From Streptomyces xanthophaeus (GTDB lineage Bacteria > Actinomycetota > Actinomycetes > Streptomycetales > Streptomycetaceae), in NCBI RefSeq assembly GCF_000725805.1, contig NZ_KL647139.1:1-37176 (forward strand): DNA of 37,176 nucleotides, given 5' to 3'. A program made the translations under genes and the position numbers. Positions 25,764 through 34,487 of the stretch are shown one piece after another. Position 1 is the first letter of the stretch, and every line of letters starts with the position of its first letter. The notes below the pieces were generated by a model, which saw only the letters and a list, made by a program, of their open reading frames with translations, did not search any database and was not told the DNA's origin.

Positions 25764-25797
25764 GTTCGCCCGGGGCGAACGGGTGTTGGGGAACACC
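25764..25797 (+). terminator. Tandem hairpins between the DUF4097 gene and lon
   Basis: GTTCGCC at 25764-25770 pairs with GGCGAAC at 25774-25780 (7 bp, three-base loop). GGTGTT at 25782-25787 pairs with AACACC at 25792-25797 (6 bp, four-base loop). Both sit 25-58 bases after the stop codon and probably end that transcript ahead of the lon promoter. Confidence 0.5.
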
Positions 25798-25812
25798 AGG
25801 GGGCGCAGATGC

Positions 25813-25833
25813 ATTGAGTCGGCATAGCTCAAC
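25813..25833 (+). promoter_or_regulatory. HAIR-like HspR operator upstream of lon
   Basis: The known HAIR consensus is CTTGAGT-N7-ACTCAAG. The sequence ATTGAGT-CGGCATA-GCTCAAC at 25813-25833 keeps the spacing and the TTGAG/CTCAA core and differs at three of the fourteen half-site positions. In Streptomyces lividans lon is repressed by HspR through such an element. The site lies 21 bases before the lon start codon, where bound HspR would block transcription. Confidence 0.75.
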
Positions 25834-25854
25834 TTCACTGCCGGAGGGAAGATC

Positions 25855-28251
25855 ATGGCTTCGACGTCCGTAACGCTCACCCTGCCCGTGCTGCCGCTCG
25901 ACGACGAGGTCGTGCTGCCCGGAATGGTCGTTCCCCTGGACCTGTCCGACTCCGAGGTACGGGGGGCCGTCGAGGCCGCCCAGGCGGCGGCCGGGACCGG
26001 GAAGCCCCGGGTCCTGCTCGTGCCGCGCATCGACGGCAAGTACGCGGGCACCGGCGTGCTCGGGACCGTCGAGCAGGTCGGCCGGCTCTCCGACGGGGAC
26101 CCCGGCGCGCTCATCCGCGGCCGCGGCCGCATCCGCATCGGCGCCGGGACCACCGGCCCCGGCGCCGCGCTCTGGGTCGAGGGCGAGACCGTCGACGAGA
26201 GCGTCCCCGACCCGCTGCCCGGCGCGGTCGCCGAGCAGGTCAAGGAGTACAAGGCGCTCGCCACCAGCTGGCTCAAGAAGCGCGGGGCCTGGCAGGTCGT
26301 GGACCGCGTCCAGCAGATCGAAGGCGTCTCCGCCCTCGCCGACAACTCCGGCTACTCCCCCTTCCTGACGGTGGACCAGAAGGTCGAGCTGCTGGAGACC
26401 GCAGACGCCGTCACCCGCCTCGGACTCGCCATCAAGTGGCTCCGCAACCACCTCGCCGAACAGGACGTGGCCGAGTCCATCGCCAAGGACGTCCAGGACG
26501 GCGTCGACAAGCAGCAGCGCGAGTTCCTGCTCCGCCGCCAGCTGGAAGCCGTCCGCAAGGAACTGCGCGAGCTGAACGGAGAGAAGGACGGCGAGGAGTC
26601 CGACGACTACCGCGCCCGCGTCGAGGCCGCCGACCTCCCCGAGAAGGTGCGGGAGGCCGCCCTGAAGGAAGTCGAGAAGCTGGAGCGCTCCAGCGACCAG
26701 TCACCCGAGGGCTCCTGGATCCGCACCTGGCTCGACACCGTCCTGGAACTCCCCTGGAACGAACGCACCGAGGACGCGTACGACATCCGCGGCGCCCGGG
26801 CCGTCCTCGACGCCGAACACGCCGGCCTCAGCGACGTGAAGGACCGCATCACCGAGTACCTCGCCGTGCGCAAGCGGCGCTCCGAGCGCGGCATGGGCGT
26901 CATCGGCGGCCGCCGCGGCGGCGCGGTGCTCGCCCTCGTCGGCCCGCCCGGCGTCGGCAAGACCTCCCTCGGCGAATCGGTGGCCCACGCCATGGGCCGC
27001 AAGTTCGTCCGCGTCGCCCTCGGCGGCGTACGGGACGAGGCCGAGGTACGGGGACACCGGCGGACCTACGTCGGCGCCCTGCCCGGCCGCATCGTCCGCG
27101 CGATCAAGGAAGCCGGGTCGATGAACCCGGTGGTGCTCCTCGACGAGATCGACAAGGTGGGCTCCGACTTCCGCGGGGACCCGGCCGCCGCCCTGCTGGA
27201 GGTCCTCGACCCGGCCCAGAACCACACCTTCCGGGACCACTACCTGGAAGTGGAACTGGACCTGAGCGACGTCGTCTTCCTCGCCACCGCCAACGTCCTG
27301 GAGGCGATCCCCGAGGCGCTGGCCGACCGGATGGAGCTCGTCCGCCTCGACGGGTACACCGAGGACGAGAAGGTGGTCATCGCCCGGGACCACCTGCTCC
27401 CGCGCCAGCTGGAGCGCGCCGGACTCGGCGCCGACGAGGTGGTCCTCGAAGAGGACGCCCTGCGCAGGCTCGCCGGGGAGTACACCCGCGAAGCGGGCGT
27501 GCGCACCCTGGAACGCTCCCTCGCCCGGCTGCTGCGCAAGGTCGCCTCCCAGCACGAACTCGGCGAACGGGAACTGCCCTTCCGGATCGGCGCCGGAGAC
27601 CTGCGGGAGCTCATCGGACGACCGCACCACGTCCCGGAAGCCGCCCAGGACCCGGCCGAGCGCCGCACCGCCGTACCCGGCGTGGCCACCGGCCTCGCCG
27701 TGACCGGCGCGGGCGGCGACGTCCTCTTCGTCGAGGCCTCGCTGGCCGACCCGGAGACGGGCGCGGCCGGCCTGACCCTCACCGGCCAGCTCGGCGACGT
27801 CATGAAGGAATCGGCGCAGATCGCCCTCAGCTTCCTGCGCTCCCACGGCGCGGAACTGGAACTGCCCGTCGCCGACCTCAAGGACCGGGGCGTGCACATC
27901 CACTTCCCGGCCGGAGCGGTCCCCAAGGACGGCCCCAGCGCGGGCATCACCATGACCACGGCCCTCGCCTCGCTGCTCTCCGGACGCCAGGTGCGCACCG
28001 ACGTGGCCATGACCGGCGAGGTCTCCCTCACCGGACGGGTCCTGCCGATCGGCGGGGTCAAGCAGAAGCTGCTCGCCGCGCACCGGGCCGGACTCACCAC
28101 GGTGATCATCCCCAAGCGCAACGAGGCCGACCTGGACGACGTCCCGGCCGAGGTCCTGGAAGGGCTGGAGGTGCACCCCGTGACCGATGTGCGCCAGGTC
28201 CTGGAACTCGCCCTCGACCGGGACCGCGCCCCCGTCACCGCCGCCGCCTGA
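25855..28251 (+). CDS. lon: ATP-dependent protease Lon (LonA type)
   Basis: The protein is 798 residues, a normal LonA length, with ATG six bases after GGAGGG. Residues 6-205 are the substrate-binding LON domain (LPVLPLDDEVVLPGM), followed by a coiled segment to about 300. The AAA+ module has Walker A GPPGVGKT at 363-370, Walker B VVLLDEIDK at 426-434, and sensor 1 LATAN near 476-480. The protease domain has the Ser-Lys dyad Ser695 in PKDGPSAGI and Lys738 in GGVKQKLL. Lon hexamers degrade damaged and regulatory proteins in the cytoplasm. The HAIR-like palindrome just upstream points to heat-inducible control by HspR. A strong terminator follows the stop. Confidence 0.98.
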   Translation: MASTSVTLTLPVLPLDDEVVLPGMVVPLDLSDSEVRGAVEAAQAAAGTGKPRVLLVPRIDGKYAGTGVLGTVEQVGRLSDGDPGALIRGRGRIRIGAGTTGPGAALWVEGETVDESVPDPLPGAVAEQVKEYKALATSWLKKRGAWQVVDRVQQIEGVSALADNSGYSPFLTVDQKVELLETADAVTRLGLAIKWLRNHLAEQDVAESIAKDVQDGVDKQQREFLLRRQLEAVRKELRELNGEKDGEESDDYRARVEAADLPEKVREAALKEVEKLERSSDQSPEGSWIRTWLDTVLELPWNERTEDAYDIRGARAVLDAEHAGLSDVKDRITEYLAVRKRRSERGMGVIGGRRGGAVLALVGPPGVGKTSLGESVAHAMGRKFVRVALGGVRDEAEVRGHRRTYVGALPGRIVRAIKEAGSMNPVVLLDEIDKVGSDFRGDPAAALLEVLDPAQNHTFRDHYLEVELDLSDVVFLATANVLEAIPEALADRMELVRLDGYTEDEKVVIARDHLLPRQLERAGLGADEVVLEEDALRRLAGEYTREAGVRTLERSLARLLRKVASQHELGERELPFRIGAGDLRELIGRPHHVPEAAQDPAERRTAVPGVATGLAVTGAGGDVLFVEASLADPETGAAGLTLTGQLGDVMKESAQIALSFLRSHGAELELPVADLKDRGVHIHFPAGAVPKDGPSAGITMTTALASLLSGRQVRTDVAMTGEVSLTGRVLPIGGVKQKLLAAHRAGLTTVIIPKRNEADLDDVPAEVLEGLEVHPVTDVRQVLELALDRDRAPVTAAA

Positions 28252-28263
28252 CCCGGCCCCCGT

Positions 28264-28301
28264 ACGGCCCGGCGCCCCGCCCCGGCGGGGCCCCGGGCCG
28301 T
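28264..28301 (+). terminator. lon terminator
   Basis: ACGGCCCGG at 28264-28272 pairs with CCGGGCCGT at 28293-28301, and an inner GCCCCGCC/GGCGGGGC stem extends it to 17 bp with one C-C mismatch. Confidence 0.88.
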
Positions 28302-28354
28302 GCGCGCGCCCGCTGCGAAATACTGGCGGCTCACACCACCGATGGGAGCGGGAC

Positions 28355-28801
28355 GTGCACGGGAGCGAAGACCAGGAGTTCCTTGCCCTGGAGCGGGAGC
28401 TGTCCGTCTTCCTCCGGCGCGCACGCGCCTCGTCCGGGGAGATGGCCCGCGCCCTGCACCCCGAGCTGGAACCAGCGGCGTACGGACTCCTCACCCGCCT
28501 GGAGGCCGCCGGCCGCCAGCGGGCCACCGAGCTCGCCGCGTACTTCGGGGTCGGCAAGGCCACCATGAGCCGCCAGCTGCGCGCCCTGGAAGTGCTGGGC
28601 CTGGTGGCCCGCGAGCCTGACCCCGCGGACGGCAGGGCCTTCCTGATCGGCCTCACCGAGGAGGGCCGCGAGCGCTTCCTGCGCGTACGGGACGCCCGGC
28701 GCGAGCAGTACATGCGCAAACTCGCCGACTGGGACCGCGGCGAGGTGGCGGAACTGGCCCGCCTGCTGAACCAGCTCAACGCGGGCGCCGAGACCGAGTA
28801 G
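28355..28801 (+). CDS. MarR-family transcriptional regulator
   Basis: The protein is 148 residues, starting at GTG 28355 six bases after GGGAG. Helical dimerisation segments lie at both ends. The winged helix-turn-helix covers about 48-100: RQRATELAAYFGVGKATMSRQLRALEVLGLVAREP, with the wing PDPADGRAFLIGLTEEG. MarR proteins are dimeric repressors often released by small aromatic ligands or oxidants. No divergent target gene is present; the neighbours are lon (same strand, with a terminator between) and a convergent PP2C-like gene. Its regulon is therefore unclear, and autoregulation is possible. Confidence 0.92.
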   Translation: MHGSEDQEFLALERELSVFLRRARASSGEMARALHPELEPAAYGLLTRLEAAGRQRATELAAYFGVGKATMSRQLRALEVLGLVAREPDPADGRAFLIGLTEEGRERFLRVRDARREQYMRKLADWDRGEVAELARLLNQLNAGAETE

Positions 28802-28870
28802 CCGCGACCGAGCAGCCGCGCCTCCTCCTGGCCCTGACCCTGCCCCTGGCCCGCCTCGCCCCCGGATGCG

Positions 28871-29644
28871 TCAGAGCTCCGCGTACACCGCCGACGCGTC
28901 GTCGTGGCGCTTGTACCGGCCCGGCGGGCGGGCCGGATCGGATTCGACGGCACGGACCCGCCCGATCAGCCCCTGCGCCCCCTCCTTGCGCAGCACCCCC
29001 ATGCACTCCTGCCAGTCACCCTCCCCGAAGGTGTCCGTCCAGCGGCTCGCCCCGTCGGTGAGCGCCGCCACCGCCCGGACCCGCTCGCGCGGGGTGCGCC
29101 CCGTCACCGCCCGGGCCGCCACCGCCGGATCGGCGGCCGCGGTGAAGAAGCCGCCCTCCGCGTTGCGCAGGGCGTCCGTGGCCGCCACCGAACGCAGTAC
29201 CTCCCGGGGCACCCGGTCCAGCCGGTCGTCGAGCACCGCACTCACCTCGCCCGCGGGCGCCTGGAGCAGCAGCACCGAGTCGGAGAGCACGAGGTGCTCC
29301 ACGAAGGCCCCGTCCCAACGGACCACGACCACCGTCGCCTGCGGCGTGCGGACGTGAGAAAGGTCACACGTCCCGCGGTGTGCGTCGGCCGTGGCGCGGA
29401 CCGACTCCGCCAGGATCCGGTCCAGCGACATGTCCCGCCGCGATCCGGACAGTTCGGTCAATCGGCCGCCGAGGCGCGCCACGAACCACGGCACCCCGTG
29501 CACGCAGCCGTCCTCACCGCGCGGCGGGGTGACCCCGTCCAAGGCGACGACGACGCCCCCGCCGCAGGCAGGCAGCGCCGCCGACACCCAATCCTCGTTG
29601 GGGCGTTCCGGGTCGCCGGGGGCGGACGCGAGATCGATGCGCAT
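28871..29644 (-). CDS. PP2C-like serine/threonine phosphatase domain protein
   Basis: The protein is 257 residues. The ATG at 29642-29644 gives MRIDLASAPG and has no clear ribosome-binding site, so it may be leaderless. It has the metal-binding pattern of PP2C phosphatases in order: NEDWVS with Asp18, VALDGVT with Asp36, LSDSVLLL, AALTDGASRW, and a final DDASAVYAEL resembling the DDAT box. It is shorter and more divergent than SpoIIE- or PstP-type enzymes and lacks sensor domains, so activity is likely but not certain. It would act in the cytoplasm on phosphoserine or phosphothreonine proteins. It is convergent with the MarR gene, 69 bases away, and divergent from the conservon across a 388-base gap. 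Confidence 0.8.
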   Translation of the reverse strand: MRIDLASAPGDPERPNEDWVSAALPACGGGVVVALDGVTPPRGEDGCVHGVPWFVARLGGRLTELSGSRRDMSLDRILAESVRATADAHRGTCDLSHVRTPQATVVVVRWDGAFVEHLVLSDSVLLLQAPAGEVSAVLDDRLDRVPREVLRSVAATDALRNAEGGFFTAAADPAVAARAVTGRTPRERVRAVAALTDGASRWTDTFGEGDWQECMGVLRKEGAQGLIGRVRAVESDPARPPGRYKRHDDASAVYAEL

Positions 29645-30032
29645 ACCGGCATTCTGCCCGCAGGACCCGGCGCAGCACAGGAAGGTTCGTACCAAAGCGG
29701 GCCGGACGGGACCGGCCCCTGCCCGCCCGCGGGCACCCGTCCACCGGGCCCCGGCGCGCGATGTGGGCGGGCATCCTGCCAAAGCCCGCAGGGATCTTTC
29801 AACCACCCGTCCACGGACGCGCTCTGGCACGGGGTGTCCGAGTTGGATGCCAACTCATCCGTGATGTTCACTCGTTCGAGTGGCCGGGTGGGCGTTGTGC
29901 GGCTCTCTACCCATCACACTGCAAAGGTCTGAGGCGGTACGAGGGGGCAGGGAGCGTTTACTTGTTGACCGGCCGTTACCTCGGCCACACGAGTAGACGA
30001 GCACGAGCACACGTACAGGATTGCGAGCACCG
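29645..30032. promoter_or_regulatory. Gene-free region upstream of the conservon with two perfect inverted repeats
   Basis: No coding region is supported here. Two palindromes stand close together: GAGTTGG-ATG-CCAACTC at 29840-29856 and CACTCG-TT-CGAGTG at 29869-29882. TTGACC at 29965-29970 is a good -35 candidate, but I see no matching -10 at 16-19 bases. GGCCG-N6-CGGCC follows at 29971-29986. The region probably carries the cvn promoter and operators. Its left part (29645-29830) is GC-rich, with weak hairpins only. Confidence 0.45.
29840..29882. promoter_or_regulatory. Paired inverted repeats, candidate operators for cvnA
   Basis: The 7+7 repeat with an ATG spacer and the 6+6 repeat with a TT spacer lie 12 bases apart, roughly 150-190 bases before the cvnA start. 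Their cores are more AT-rich than the surroundings. I do not recognise the binding protein. Confidence 0.45.
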
Positions 30033-32966
30033 GTGCAGAAGAAGCGGTCTCGGAAGAACGGCACCGCCACCGACGGCCCGGCCCCCGCAGGACGCCGCGT
30101 CCGCGTGCGCCGCAGGCTGGTCATTGGCGTAGCCGTCGCCGGCCTCACCGTCCTCGCGGCCGGCGCACCCGCCGTCGTCACCGCATCGACGGAACTCAAC
30201 GACTCCCAGAGCCTGGTCACCCTCGCGGAACAGACCCGGCAGACCCTCACCCTCGCGCACCTCCTCGGCGACGAGCGCGACGCCGTCATCGAGTACGTCG
30301 CCAAGGGCCGCCTCGGCTCCGGCAAGGGCGCCGTCCAGGAACGCGCCACCCGCACCGACCGGCAGCTCGCCGAGGTCCGGGCCGAGGCCGACGAGGAACT
30401 CGCCCGCGCCCTGGGCCGCGTCCAGGCCGTGCGCACCGAGGCCGTCGACGGCAAGGGCAGCTCCCTCGCCGCCCACCAGGCCTACGCCGGCGTCATCGCC
30501 GAACTCCTCGCCCCCGGCGACCGGCTCACCGAACTGACCCCGCCGCGCGCCGAGGCCGCCCTGGCCACCGTCCGCCCGCTGGCCCCGCTGGGCCAGGCCG
30601 TGGAACAGGCCTCGGCCACCCGCGGACTGCTGCTCGCCGCGCTGGCCGTCCCCCGCGGCGAGCAGCCCCCCAACTCGGCCGTGGTGGACGAACTCACCAC
30701 CGCCGCCCAGCGGGCCCGCGTACGGGAACAGGCCGCCCTGGAGGACTTCGCCCGGGTCGCCCGCCCCGACGTCCGCCAGACCCTCGCCGCCACCGTCACC
30801 GGACCCGAGGTCAAGGCCGCCGACGACCACCTCAAGCGGCTCACCGAACGGCCCACCCTGACCGCGGCCGAACGCAGGACGGACAGCGCCGCCGTCGGCG
30901 CAGCGCTCACCGCCCGCATCGACCGCATGCGGTCCGTGGAATCCACCCTGGCCGGACAGCGGGCCACCGCCCTCGCCGGCCTGCGCGACGACGACGTCAC
31001 CCGGCTGGAGACCATGGTCGCCCTGCTGGGCGTGCTCTTCCTCGTCACCGTCGGCGTCACGACCGCCGTGGCGCGCTCCCTGACGCGCCCGCTGTCGGTG
31101 CTGCGCCGGGGCGCGGAACGGCTGGCCACGCCGGAGGGCTCGGTGGAGCCGGTGCGCTTCACCGGCCGCAACGACGAGTTCGCCGAGGTCGTCCGCCACC
31201 TGAACGCCGTACGCGACCAGACGGTCTCCCTGCACACCCGGATCGCCGGGCTCGACGCCGACCGCCGCCGGCTCATCGGCCGCAACGAAGCGCTGACGTC
31301 GAGCCGGGAAGTGCTGGAGGAGGAACTCACCAAGCTCCGGGCCGGCCTGGAGGAACACCGCCGGGTCATGTCGACCACCTCCGTGTCGCTCTCCCTGCGG
31401 ACCCTCGGCCTCGTCGAGCGCCAGCTCGCGGTCATCGAGGAACTGGAGTCCAAGGAGCAGGACCCGGACCGGCTGGCGACCCTGTTCAAGCTGGACCACC
31501 TGGCGACCGTGATGCGCCGCCACAACGAGAACCTGCTGGTCCTCGCCGGCCAGGAACACGGCCACGGCCAGGGACTCCCGGTCCCGCTGGTCGACGTCAT
31601 GCGGGCCGCCGTCAGCGAGATCGAGCGCTACGAACGCGTCGACCTCGCGGAGCTGCCCTCGTACACCCAGGTCGCGGGACACGCCGCCGACGACATCTCG
31701 CACGTCCTCGCCGAACTGCTGGAGAACGCGACGACCTTCTCCCCGCCGGACGCCAAGGTCAAGGTGTCCGGACGGCTGCTGGACTCCGGCGACGTGGTGC
31801 TGTCCGTCGTGGACGTGGGCATCGGGGTCACCGAGGACCGGCTGGAATCGCTGAACCTCCGGCTGTCCACGCCCGAGGCGTACGACGAGGAACCCGAGGC
31901 GGAACACGGCCTGGGCCTCGGCCTGTACGTGGCCGGACGGCTCGCCGCCCGGCACGGCGTCACCGCGGAGCTGCGCGCCCCGCGCGACGGCGGGACCGAG
32001 GCCCTCGTGGTCGTCCCCGCCGCGCTCCTGCCGACCACCCCGCCGGTGTCCCCGGTGCATGCCCTGGCCACGCCGGGCGCGCCCGCGCTGCGGCTGCCGG
32101 GTGTGGTCGCCGAGGCGAACGAGCACGTCCTGCCGAGCCGCGCCCGCGGAGCCGAGGCGCACCACCAGCAGGCGGAGCCCGGCGCGGAGCAGCAGGTGGA
32201 GCCGGCCGAGCCGACTGCGCCGGCGGAGCAGGCCGAGGCGCCGGTGCCGGAGCCCGCCCGGGAGCCCGTACCGGACCAGCTCCAGGAGTCGGCCCAGGAC
32301 CAGCTTCAGGACCAGCTCCAGGACCAGCCCCAGGACCAGCCCCAGGACCAGCTCCCGGAGCCCGAGCCCGCTGCCGCCGAGGAACTCCTGGCCCGGGTCG
32401 TCGCCGAGGCGGACGCGGAGGCCTTCGCCGAAGCCGTGGTCTTCGCCGACCCGCAGGACGGGCCGCTGCCGCCCGCCGAGCAGGTCTTCACCGTCCCGGC
32501 CCCGGCCCCGCCCGCCGAGACCGCAGCCGGGCCCGAGCCGGACCCGGAGCCCGAGCCGGACCCGCACCGCCACACCGCCGACGAAGGCAACTGGCTGCCC
32601 CGCCAGGGCAGCCACCCCGCCGACCCCGCCGAGCACACCCCGGACACCCCGGACACCCCGGCCGGCACCTCCGCTCCGGCCGACTCCGCCGTCACCGACA
32701 AGGGCCTGCCGAAGCGGACCCCGCGCACCGTGGCCGCCGGCCGCCCGGACGACGTACGCCCCGAGCCCGCGCGCAAGGTCGACGCCGATGAACTGCGGCG
32801 CCGCCTCGGCGGGTTCTACCAGGGCGCCCAGGACGGGCGGCGCGTCGTCGCCGCCGAGCTCGCACAGGACCAGGACGGCATACACGGCCGCGACCAGGAC
32901 GACGCGCAGGACCGGGGGCAAGGGCAGACCGACCGGGGGGACACCGCACAGGAGGCACGCACATGA
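30033..32966 (+). CDS. cvnA: Conservon sensor kinase-like protein CvnA (nitrate/nitrite-sensor-like)
   Basis: The protein is 977 residues, starting at GTG 30033 (VQKKRSRKNG); a TTG at 30021 in the same frame is an alternative. One membrane segment lies at about 27-48 and a second at about 325-347, enclosing a helical NIT-like extracytoplasmic domain. A HAMP domain follows (TRPLSVLRRGAERL). The cytoplasmic part has LFKLDHLATVMRRHNENLLVLAG, the conservon substitute for an H box, then ATPase motifs: the N box LAELLENAT, DVGIGV and GLGLGLYV. The last 290 residues are a disordered acidic/proline-rich tail with a five-fold QDQLQDQP-type repeat. CvnA scaffolds CvnB, CvnC and the GTPase CvnD at the membrane, in a way compared with eukaryotic G-protein-coupled receptors. 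Its stop overlaps cvnB (ATGA). Confidence 0.93.
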   Translation: MQKKRSRKNGTATDGPAPAGRRVRVRRRLVIGVAVAGLTVLAAGAPAVVTASTELNDSQSLVTLAEQTRQTLTLAHLLGDERDAVIEYVAKGRLGSGKGAVQERATRTDRQLAEVRAEADEELARALGRVQAVRTEAVDGKGSSLAAHQAYAGVIAELLAPGDRLTELTPPRAEAALATVRPLAPLGQAVEQASATRGLLLAALAVPRGEQPPNSAVVDELTTAAQRARVREQAALEDFARVARPDVRQTLAATVTGPEVKAADDHLKRLTERPTLTAAERRTDSAAVGAALTARIDRMRSVESTLAGQRATALAGLRDDDVTRLETMVALLGVLFLVTVGVTTAVARSLTRPLSVLRRGAERLATPEGSVEPVRFTGRNDEFAEVVRHLNAVRDQTVSLHTRIAGLDADRRRLIGRNEALTSSREVLEEELTKLRAGLEEHRRVMSTTSVSLSLRTLGLVERQLAVIEELESKEQDPDRLATLFKLDHLATVMRRHNENLLVLAGQEHGHGQGLPVPLVDVMRAAVSEIERYERVDLAELPSYTQVAGHAADDISHVLAELLENATTFSPPDAKVKVSGRLLDSGDVVLSVVDVGIGVTEDRLESLNLRLSTPEAYDEEPEAEHGLGLGLYVAGRLAARHGVTAELRAPRDGGTEALVVVPAALLPTTPPVSPVHALATPGAPALRLPGVVAEANEHVLPSRARGAEAHHQQAEPGAEQQVEPAEPTAPAEQAEAPVPEPAREPVPDQLQESAQDQLQDQLQDQPQDQPQDQLPEPEPAAAEELLARVVAEADAEAFAEAVVFADPQDGPLPPAEQVFTVPAPAPPAETAAGPEPDPEPEPDPHRHTADEGNWLPRQGSHPADPAEHTPDTPDTPAGTSAPADSAVTDKGLPKRTPRTVAAGRPDDVRPEPARKVDADELRRRLGGFYQGAQDGRRVVAAELAQDQDGIHGRDQDDAQDRGQGQTDRGDTAQEART
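32295..32354 (+). repeat. Five tandem 12-bp units in the cvnA tail
   Basis: The unit CAGGACCAGCYC (first copy ends TT) repeats five times without gaps and encodes alternating QDQL/QDQP. As a multiple of three it can vary in copy number without a frameshift. Confidence 0.9.
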
Positions 32967-33463
32967 CCGCGCCCAGTACGTACGGACTGAGCACCCAGGC
33001 CCGCAACCTGCAGTGGCTGCTCACCGACCTGGTCGAGGAGGTGCCCGGCGTCAACTCCGTCGCCGTCGTCTCCTCCGACGGACTGCTGCTGCTGTCCTCG
33101 GAACCAGCCGGAGCGGCCGGAGCGGCAGGACCGGCGGGCCCCGCCGAGAGCCCGCGCCCCAAGGGCCCGCGCGGAGCCTCGGCCGACCTCGCCACCATCG
33201 TCTCCGGCCTCGGCAGCCTCACTACCGGCGCCGCGGCCCTCATGGACGGCGGATCCGTCAAGCAGACCATGGTGGCCATGGAGCACGGCTCCGTCTTCGT
33301 CATGGCCATCAGCGACGGCTCCCTGCTCGGGGTGCACGCCACCCCGGACTGCGACATGAGCGTCGTCGCCTACCACATGGCCCTGTTCGTCGGCCGCGCC
33401 GGCCACGTCCTGACCCCCGAAGTCCGCAGTGAGCTGCGCCAGTCGATGGAGAACACCCCGTGA
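32963..33463 (+). CDS. cvnB: Conservon roadblock/LC7 protein CvnB
   Basis: The protein is 166 residues. Its ATG overlaps the cvnA stop, and its own stop overlaps the cvnC GTG. It is a single roadblock/LC7 domain: LQWLLTDLVEEVPGVNSVAVVSSDGLL at the start, then ADLATIVSGLGSLTTGAA and the strand GSVFVMAISDGSLLGV. An Ala/Gly/Pro-rich insertion of about 25 residues lies in the loop near 50-75, longer than in many CvnB proteins. Roadblock proteins bind small GTPases of the MglA/Ras type and may stimulate GTP hydrolysis. The likely partners are CvnA and CvnD at the membrane. Confidence 0.93.
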   Translation: MTAPSTYGLSTQARNLQWLLTDLVEEVPGVNSVAVVSSDGLLLLSSEPAGAAGAAGPAGPAESPRPKGPRGASADLATIVSGLGSLTTGAAALMDGGSVKQTMVAMEHGSVFVMAISDGSLLGVHATPDCDMSVVAYHMALFVGRAGHVLTPEVRSELRQSMENTP

Positions 33464-33849
33464 GGAGTCCGGCCTCCGACCGGCTGCCGATACGCGGCGC
33501 CGACCGCCGCCCCGCCCGCGTCCGCCCCTACTCCCTCACGGGAGGCCGCACCCGCTTCACGCAGGTCCTGCTGGTGGAGACCTTCGTCGCCGCCCTGGAC
33601 AGCAAGGCTTCCGAGCCTCAGAAGCCCGACCCCACGCCCGAGATGCCCGCCATCGTCGAGATATGCCGCCGCATGCGCACGATCGCCGAGATCGCCGCGC
33701 TGCTGAAGCTGCCGCTCGGCGTGGTCCGCGTCCTGGTCAGCGACCTCGCGGACCAGGGAAGGATCCGCGTCTACGGGACCGGGCACGGCACCGGCCGCCC
33801 CGAACGCGCGCTGCTCGAAAGGGTGCTCAGTGGCCTTCGCCGTCTCTGA
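33460..33849 (+). CDS. cvnC: Conservon DUF742 protein CvnC
   Basis: The protein is 129 residues, starting at GTG 33460 overlapping the cvnB stop (GTGA), so translation is coupled. It is a DUF742 protein with the family start VRPYSLTGGRTR, followed by a winged-helix-like region (IVEICRRMRTIAEIAALLKLPLGVVRVLVSDLADQGRI). DUF742 proteins occur only in conservons and bind CvnD or CvnB; the helix-turn-helix-like segment suggests a DNA- or protein-binding fold, but no DNA target is known. It overlaps cvnD by 20 bases. Confidence 0.93.
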   Translation: MRSPASDRLPIRGADRRPARVRPYSLTGGRTRFTQVLLVETFVAALDSKASEPQKPDPTPEMPAIVEICRRMRTIAEIAALLKLPLGVVRVLVSDLADQGRIRVYGTGHGTGRPERALLERVLSGLRRL

Positions 33850-34468
33850 CCGGCCGGTTCCGCCGGTGACGTCGGGGCCGGACGACGAGCCCGTCCAGCC
33901 CTGGCAGTACGACCGCTCCCGCGCTCCCGTGGCCGTCAAGGTCCTGGTCGCCGGCGGCTTCGGCGTGGGCAAGACCACCTTCGTCTCCTCCGTCTCCGAG
34001 ATCACCCCGCTGCGCACCGAAGCGGTGATGACCCAGGCCGCGGCCCCGACCGACGACCTGACCGGCACCCCGGACAAGAACACCACCACCGTCGCGATGG
34101 ACTTCGGCCGCGTCACCCTCGACGACGACCTCGTCCTCTACGTGTACGGGACCCCGGGCCAGGAGCGGTTCTGGTTCATGTGGGACGACCTGGTGCGCGG
34201 GGCCATCGGCGGCATCGTCCTGGCCGACACCCGCCGGCTGCGCGACTGCTTCCCGGCGCTCGACTACTTCGAGAGCTGCGGACTTCCTTACGCCGTCGCC
34301 GTCAACCACTTCGAGGGCTCGCGCTCGTACGAGCCCGAGGACGTGCGCGAGGCGCTCACGATCCCGCCCGGCGTACCCGTTGTGATCATGGACGCGCGCA
34401 GCCGTGTCACCGTCGTGGAATCCCTGCTGACCCTGGTGGGACACGCACTCGACACCACCCCCGAATAG
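33830..34468 (+). CDS. cvnD: Conservon GTP-binding protein CvnD
   Basis: The protein is 212 residues, starting at GTG 33830 seven bases after AAAGGG, within cvnC. It is a small Ras/MglA-like GTPase: P-loop GGFGVGKT near residues 43-50, switch I region with TTTVAMDFG, and G3 in YGTPGQERF. The usual NKxD of G4 is replaced by NHFEG, common in conservon GTPases, so guanine specificity may be relaxed. It has an N-terminal extension of about 30 residues. CvnD would cycle between GTP and GDP under CvnA-C control and pass the signal to a downstream effector. The next gene, a flavin monooxygenase, is the obvious candidate because it follows after 19 bases. Confidence 0.94.
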   Translation: MAFAVSDRPVPPVTSGPDDEPVQPWQYDRSRAPVAVKVLVAGGFGVGKTTFVSSVSEITPLRTEAVMTQAAAPTDDLTGTPDKNTTTVAMDFGRVTLDDDLVLYVYGTPGQERFWFMWDDLVRGAIGGIVLADTRRLRDCFPALDYFESCGLPYAVAVNHFEGSRSYEPEDVREALTIPPGVPVVIMDARSRVTVVESLLTLVGHALDTTPE

Positions 34469-34487
34469 ACCGAATCGAGAACGTGCC

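Noticed and set aside
29965..29993. Canonical housekeeping promoter for cvnA
   Set aside because: TTGACC is a good -35, but no acceptable -10 lies 16-19 bases downstream.
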